From contig JAIFWS010000012.1 in the NCBI GenBank assembly GCA_019658985.1, forward strand, positions 1 to 16,763: a stretch of 16,763 nucleotides of DNA. The letters run 5' to 3'. The first letter of the stretch is position 1. Each line of letters begins with the position of its first letter. This DNA comes from Candidatus Parcubacteria bacterium (lineage in GTDB: Bacteria; Patescibacteriota; Minisyncoccia; Minisyncoccales; Staskawiczbacteraceae). The translations under genes and the position numbers were made by a program. The notes beneath the pieces are model-generated. The model was not told the origin of the DNA. It did no database searches and was given only the letters and a program-made list of their open reading frames with translations. Shown in pieces: positions 13,323 through 16,763 of this stretch.

Positions 13323-13466
13323 GAAGGCTGGTTAATTTTGACCTTTCATTTACGATGACGCAAGAATCGCCAAACTCTTACATCTAGCGATATAATACCC
13401 ATACATCATGAAAAAAATATTACTTTTTTGCTGAACCACGGAAAATCCCGTCATAAAAAATTCATT

Positions 13467-13497
13467 AAAAAAAGCGCCTGCTTCAGGCGCTTTTTTT
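13467..13497. terminator. Bidirectional terminator after the TMEM175-family gene
   Basis: GCGCCTG (13474-13480) pairs with CAGGCGC (13484-13490) around a CTT loop, flanked by seven A and seven T bases. It probably ends the minus-strand channel gene, 60 bases past its stop. Confidence 0.9.
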
Positions 13498-13556
13498 GAC
13501 GATACCAGACGCCCAATGTCCAGAGTTTATTTTTTAGTATCTGAATTGATATATTT

Positions 13557-14159
13557 TTAAATGTATTTTTCAATGCGGCGGTCCGGAATAAACCAGATCA
13601 GCGAAACTAGCACAATCAACGCGTCCGCGATAAACGGACTGAAAAAAGCAGCCGCAATGGCAAGGATATACAAGCCGAGTGAAACCAAACCTTTCGGGCG
13701 CTTGCGAAATTCACTCATCAATGTTTCGCGTTTGTCAGAATGCTGGACGGCTTGCACTTCCAATACGGTATATGCTATCGCGCAGATCAATAACACGAAT
13801 GCGTAAAAGGCAGTCGCGACATGGCTTTGGTAGTTCTTTCCCAGCCAGTCAGCAGCCACAGGGATAAGCGACAAACAAAACAGCAGTGCTAAATTTGCCC
13901 ACATAATGCCGGCCGTCACGTGTTTGGTGATATGAAGGAGGTGGTGATGGTTATTCCAGTAGGTGCCGATCATCTGGAACCCGATCGCATAAACAAGCAG
14001 CATCGGCAACATTGCCCGGAGTGAAGCAAATGTGGCTTCGTCAGGAATTCGTATGGCCAGTACGCCAATGGTAATCACAATCGCCATAACGGCGTCGCTA
14101 AACGCCTCCAAACGAGTTGTTGAAATTTCCGCGTGAGAAGAGTGGTTATCGTTAGGCAT
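13557..14159 (-). CDS. TMEM175-family (DUF1211) potassium channel protein
   Basis: 200 residues with about six transmembrane segments. The family signature is at the start of helix 1: RLEAFSDAVMAIVITIGVLA, with the R-x3-FSD motif at 16-22. Bacterial members are six-helix proteins that assemble into potassium-permeable channels lacking the usual TVGYG filter; helix 1 lines the pore. The His-rich cluster NNHHHLLH at 69-76 follows helix 2 and is seen in relatives. The N-terminus is short and polar. TATAAT hexamers lie immediately before the ATG, so the mRNA may be leaderless. The HD hydrolase ends 28 bases upstream on the same strand, so readthrough is also possible. The strong terminator is downstream. 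Confidence 0.9.
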   Translation of the reverse strand: MPNDNHSSHAEISTTRLEAFSDAVMAIVITIGVLAIRIPDEATFASLRAMLPMLLVYAIGFQMIGTYWNNHHHLLHITKHVTAGIMWANLALLFCLSLIPVAADWLGKNYQSHVATAFYAFVLLICAIAYTVLEVQAVQHSDKRETLMSEFRKRPKGLVSLGLYILAIAAAFFSPFIADALIVLVSLIWFIPDRRIEKYI

Positions 14160-14160
14160 A

Positions 14161-14182
14161 ATTATATTATATAAAAATTGTA
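14161..14182 (-). promoter_or_regulatory. Candidate -10 elements before the TMEM175 gene
   Basis: On the minus strand there are overlapping TATAAT hexamers at 14171-14166 and 14166-14161, and TACAAT at 14182-14177. The ATG is at 14159, so the TATAAT at 14171-14166 would start the mRNA at about the first base of the codon. No good -35 is visible. Confidence 0.35.
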
Positions 14183-14187
14183 TCCCC

Positions 14188-14796
14188 TTACTTTCTATTT
14201 TTTGATGTCCATAAATTCCCCCACCAGTCTGACGGATTTACTTTATAAATCGCTGCGCCGATTTTTTTGCCGATTTCAGTTTTCAATTTTTCAAGCTGGC
14301 GGTCGGTTTTTCCGTCTCCGGCTTTTCCATGAAGCCATATTTCAGCCTCCTTGCTGCCGGCCCACTGGTATTCCCGAAGCAACAGAATCTGGTCCAATGT
14401 GTCGGCGTCTTTAACAAGAATTGCTTCTTTGCTTTCCCGCTTTTCATATTCATCAATGAGGTTTTTTAAATCAGGATACGGCAGCGACCCCAATTGTTCT
14501 TCGTTGATTTCCTCATCAAAAATTTTGATGTATTTTTTATGGATCCAATTATGGTCATTGCTCCGGATTTCCCCCATGTCATGCAATAAACTCATCATGA
14601 CCGTTTTATACGGATCGGCGTTTTCCTCCTTCGCCAAAAACCAGCCAATCATCGCGACCCGATATGAATGCGACATAATCGTATCGGTTATATCGTCAGT
14701 CATCAGCACCTGCCGGTGCATCCGCATCAATTTGCGCATCGTACCGATTTCATAAAGGAAATTAGCGATCCGTTCTTGTTTATGTTCAGATTCCAT
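14188..14796 (-). CDS. HD-domain metal-dependent phosphohydrolase (YfbR-like)
   Basis: 202 residues from ATG 14796. A GTG at 14835 would add 13 residues (VLCIQNILNQYI) that do not look like family sequence, so it is not used. Metal-site motifs are in order: SHSYRVAMIGWFLA (H43), LLHDMGEI (H72, D73) and KDADTLDQI (D132). The spacing and the acidic E77 fit the YfbR/HDDC2 group, which removes phosphate from deoxynucleoside monophosphates; the specific substrate here is inferred only loosely. The C-terminal helix and WWGNLWTSKN tail are not part of the catalytic core. It is soluble and cytoplasmic. It has no Shine-Dalgarno and probably shares an mRNA with the TMEM175 gene 28 bases downstream. Confidence 0.9.
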   Translation of the reverse strand: MESEHKQERIANFLYEIGTMRKLMRMHRQVLMTDDITDTIMSHSYRVAMIGWFLAKEENADPYKTVMMSLLHDMGEIRSNDHNWIHKKYIKIFDEEINEEQLGSLPYPDLKNLIDEYEKRESKEAILVKDADTLDQILLLREYQWAGSKEAEIWLHGKAGDGKTDRQLEKLKTEIGKKIGAAIYKVNPSDWWGNLWTSKNRK

Positions 14797-15020
14797 GATG
14801 TATTGATTAAGGATGTTTTGAATACATAATACCACGCAACACAGCGAAAACCACCTTGACGGATTCCATTGTTGAGGTTGACATTCGGGCTGAAATGAAT
14901 GACACTAGGTGGATAGGCCGGAAAATTAATAGAAATGTAATATTTCCGATTAACCTCTGCCTAGGGGCGTAAGTCGCAAACACCCCGGACATATATTAGT
15001 AAGAGATCAATTTTATACAC
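14797..15020. other. Divergent intergenic region, 224 bases
   Basis: It separates the minus-strand HD gene from the plus-strand transglycosylase. A TTGACA hexamer at 14878-14883 has no clear -10 after it. CGGAAA at 14919-14924 can pair with TTTCCG at 14943-14948. TATATT at 14992-14997 is a possible -10 for the gene at 15021. I see no gene or known RNA. Confidence 0.5.
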
Positions 15021-15839
15021 ATGCAAATTGTTAATAGTCTCGCTACTCGAATTTACGCAAGCAGAAATTATGTTATTTTAGGGTTATCCTTGCTGGCAAT
15101 CCTCCAAATCCCCCTTAATCACGTAAAAACTGCTTTGCCGAAGGTTGAATTTCCTAAAATAAAAGCCTTTGAAGATAAAACTCCCTTAACAGCGGCTTTC
15201 TTCGGTGAAGAAATCCCTACAAATGTAGCAAACTCCATCGTGGAAGAGAAGGAAAAATTTGTAAGCACCCGGGGAGCGTACCAGGCATCTTTGAAGGTGA
15301 TTCAAAAGCACGAGGATACGATCCTTGAAAAAGCAGAAGAATATGGCGTACCAGCTGACGTGGCTATCGGTGTCGGGCTCCTGGAAAACGGCGGTTCAGA
15401 AACAGCAAAATCAAAGAGCGGTGCTTTGGGGATTTTCCAACTGATGCCCGGCACAGCCCGTAATCTGGGCCTCACGGTAAACAGCAAGGGAGACCAGCGG
15501 AAGAATCCAATCAAAAATATCGATGCGGGCATGCGGTATCTTGCGTCTAATTACCGGCTTTTCGGCGATTGGGGTCTTGCTACCTGGGCATATCACGCAG
15601 GCGAGGGCAATGTAGCTAAAGCTGTTCAGCTATACTCCAAGGAACAAGATAACGTTAAGTTAGCGGGATTAAAGGATGTTGATCAAATGAAAAGGTACAT
15701 TGAGGAAGATGGCACTACTGTCCACGATGTCCTTTCAAGCTCAGCCGTCAAAAATTTCACCAAGAAACTTAACGATGACTCCTCCGGCTATCCTTATAAA
15801 GTACTGGCCACCGCAAAGCTATTCAAGGAATCCAAGTAG
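15021..15839 (+). CDS. Lytic transglycosylase with SLT domain
   Basis: 272 residues. An N-terminal hydrophobic segment lies at about 17-34 (YVILGLSLLAILQIPL), as an anchor or signal, then a spacer and the catalytic domain at about 95-245. Motifs are the catalytic Glu122 in GVGLLENGG, SGALGIFQLMPGTARNLGL at 133-151, the N-P-x-x-N-I-D-A-G segment at 162-170, and WAYHAGEGNV at 189-198. These match the Slt/MltC/MltE family 1 fold, which cleaves the MurNAc-GlcNAc bond with formation of 1,6-anhydroMurNAc. The usual E-S pair after the catalytic Glu is E-N here. It has no Shine-Dalgarno close to the ATG. It is monocistronic, ending at a strong terminator. Likely roles are wall turnover or insertion of envelope machines; this cannot be decided here. 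Confidence 0.92.
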   Translation: MQIVNSLATRIYASRNYVILGLSLLAILQIPLNHVKTALPKVEFPKIKAFEDKTPLTAAFFGEEIPTNVANSIVEEKEKFVSTRGAYQASLKVIQKHEDTILEKAEEYGVPADVAIGVGLLENGGSETAKSKSGALGIFQLMPGTARNLGLTVNSKGDQRKNPIKNIDAGMRYLASNYRLFGDWGLATWAYHAGEGNVAKAVQLYSKEQDNVKLAGLKDVDQMKRYIEEDGTTVHDVLSSSAVKNFTKKLNDDSSGYPYKVLATAKLFKESK

Positions 15840-15870
15840 TTTAGATAAGAAAGGCCGCTCTACCGCGCAG

Positions 15871-15907
15871 TAAAATAAAAACCACCTTTTCGGTGGTTTT
15901 TATTTTA
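15871..15907. terminator. Bidirectional terminator after the transglycosylase
   Basis: A perfect 16-bp stem (15871-15886 with 15892-15907) around TTTTC, with a CCACC/GGTGG core and A/T arms. It serves the transglycosylase and the convergent small membrane gene. Confidence 0.92.
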
Positions 15908-15918
15908 AGTTAAACCAT

Positions 15919-16263
15919 TTATATTTCCTTTCGATTGAGCCAGGCGGCAAGGATGTATGATATCAAGGCGCCGATTGCCGCTCCTACCATCAGCCCCTGG
16001 AAAAAGTCGCTGCCTGTAGTGACAAAAGTAAATCCCGATAATCCCGCTAAGCTAACGCCGACGCATCCGGCAAGGGTGAACTTTGACCAACGAGGCGTAT
16101 TCTTAGTGTAAACCAATAGCAAGATAGATCCCAGCACCAGCATCCCTCCCACTGCTATGTGCAACAGGAAGGCCAGCTGGCCGTGCTCAACAAGTTTGCC
16201 CAACGTCGCCTCCAATGCGAGTCCGGCGACCATAGCATACACGCCAAGTTTGATATTTTTCAT
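15919..16263 (-). CDS. Small four-helix membrane protein of unknown function
   Basis: 114 residues from ATG 16263; a TTG at 16290 would add nine residues and is less likely. Four hydrophobic segments lie at about 5-22, 29-50, 58-78 and 84-106, with positive residues on the short ends (KK at the start, NRKE at the end). The sequence EHGQLAFLLHIAVGGMLVLG in helix 2, with a single His, slightly recalls small haem- or quinone-related membrane proteins, but that is too weak for a call. A TATAAT lies upstream at 16312-16307. The gene stands alone between a reductase gene and a terminator, so context says little. No signal peptide is evident. Confidence 0.7.
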   Translation of the reverse strand: MKNIKLGVYAMVAGLALEATLGKLVEHGQLAFLLHIAVGGMLVLGSILLLVYTKNTPRWSKFTLAGCVGVSLAGLSGFTFVTTGSDFFQGLMVGAAIGALISYILAAWLNRKEI

Positions 16264-16306
16264 ATGATAAAATTTAAAAATATTCTTCAATCCTAGCCTC
16301 TCGATT

Positions 16307-16312
16307 ATTATA
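16307..16312 (-). promoter_or_regulatory. -10 element for the four-helix membrane protein
   Basis: TATAAT on the minus strand, 44 bases before the ATG at 16263. No good -35 hexamer is found at the usual distance. Confidence 0.35.
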
Positions 16313-16375
16313 ATGTTGTGAAATATCCTTTCTTGTTCATCGCAAAAGCCTGATTAATTAAAATGCTTATTAAAG

Positions 16376-16763
16376 TTATGATCCTGCCTTAAGCGAACCA
16401 GCTGGCTCGTAGGTGGCGAAAATAACGCCATTCGTTCCTATTTTAGAATCAACAAGCTTGAAATTCTCCGGTTGAGTCCCATGGGTAAAAAGTTTCTTGC
16501 CTTTGCCGATCGTGATCGGGTGGATCCATAAATGCATCCGATCGATCAGATGCCCTTTGAGCAAGGTTTGGATAAGGTCTCCACTGCCCCACACCCATAA
16601 ATCTGGTCCATCCTCTTCTTTAAGCTTCTTAATCTGCGCCACGACATCGCCGGTAATGCAGACTGAATTGTTCCACGAAGGATCAAAGGGCTCCTGAGAG
16701 ACGACATATTTTTTCGTGCTATTAAAGGGCTTCGCTACCTCCATATCCGTTTTTGCGGTAGGC
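16376..16763 (-). CDS. RibD C-terminal / dihydrofolate-reductase-like protein (5' end beyond the window)
   Basis: The reading frame stays open to the right edge; the first whole codons in the window read P-T-A-K-T-D, so the ATG at 16744 is probably internal. About 128 residues remain of a family usually near 180-200. Recognisable parts are KKYVVSQ, the LWVWGSGDLIQTLLKGHLID segment (conserved G-S-G and L-x-D), HLWIHPITIGKGKKLF, and the end NGVIFATYEP. Relatives are cytoplasmic NAD(P)H-dependent reductases of the DHFR fold, often annotated as dihydrofolate reductase or riboflavin-biosynthesis-like; many have no known substrate. The NADPH-binding N-terminal part is missing here. No terminator is clear after the stop; 16291-16375 is AT rich and includes the next gene's -10. 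Confidence 0.88.
   Translation of the reverse strand, partial: PTAKTDMEVAKPFNSTKKYVVSQEPFDPSWNNSVCITGDVVAQIKKLKEEDGPDLWVWGSGDLIQTLLKGHLIDRMHLWIHPITIGKGKKLFTHGTQPENFKLVDSKIGTNGVIFATYEPAGSLKAGS

Noticed and set aside
13350..13454. A 34-codon minus-strand frame (starting MTGFSVVQQ) in the gap before the surface protein gene
   Set aside because: It has no Shine-Dalgarno, ordinary composition, an overlap with promoter-like sequence and no family resemblance.
14807..14992. A 61-codon minus-strand frame upstream of the HD gene
   Set aside because: It overlaps the likely regulatory region, has no ribosome site and an unconvincing composition.

Overview
The window looks like part of a chromosome from a Candidate Phyla Radiation bacterium (Patescibacteria, probably a Parcubacteria-type lineage). 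This is inferred from the mix of genes, not from a marker gene. The signs are: a very large secreted protein with an N-terminal peptidoglycan-binding domain and an Asn-Pro linker; a class F-like sortase beside an LPXTG protein; short intergenic gaps; almost no Shine-Dalgarno sequences; and many one- or two-gene transcription units with strong hairpin terminators. No tRNA, rRNA, CRISPR array, transposase or phage gene was seen.

Layout. 1-136: the end of mltG. 137-1075: two small GC-rich genes for membrane-anchored proteins that resemble each other; each has its own promoter, a strong Shine-Dalgarno sequence and a terminator. 1076-2211: rplJ-rplL behind an L10 leader RNA. 2221-4436 (minus): dgkA-like kinase, PAP2 phosphatase, Glu/Leu-type dehydrogenase and a 54-residue membrane protein, overlapping or closely spaced. 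4558-6163: a large nested hairpin, then an LPXTG surface protein and a sortase. 6175-8952 (minus): D-Ala-D-Ala carboxypeptidase followed by a DrrA/DrrB-like ABC exporter. 9024-9788 (minus): a small unknown protein and a PhnB-type VOC protein. 9942-13265 (minus): the 1107-residue surface protein. 13557-14796 (minus): a TMEM175-family channel and an HD hydrolase. 15021-15839: an SLT lytic transglycosylase. 15919-16263 (minus): a small membrane protein. 16376-16763 (minus): a RibD/DHFR-like reductase that runs off the right edge.

The common theme is the cell envelope. MltG and the SLT enzyme cut glycan strands and the carboxypeptidase trims stem peptides. The kinase and PAP2 phosphatase fit recycling of the undecaprenyl carrier. 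The sortase can attach the LPXTG protein, and the giant protein may bind peptidoglycan non-covalently. The best leads are the GC-rich pair of Shine-Dalgarno-led genes, the near-leaderless promoters elsewhere, the L10 leader whose closing helix overlaps a terminator, the twin palindromes before the giant surface protein, and the hairpins around the LPXTG-sortase pair.
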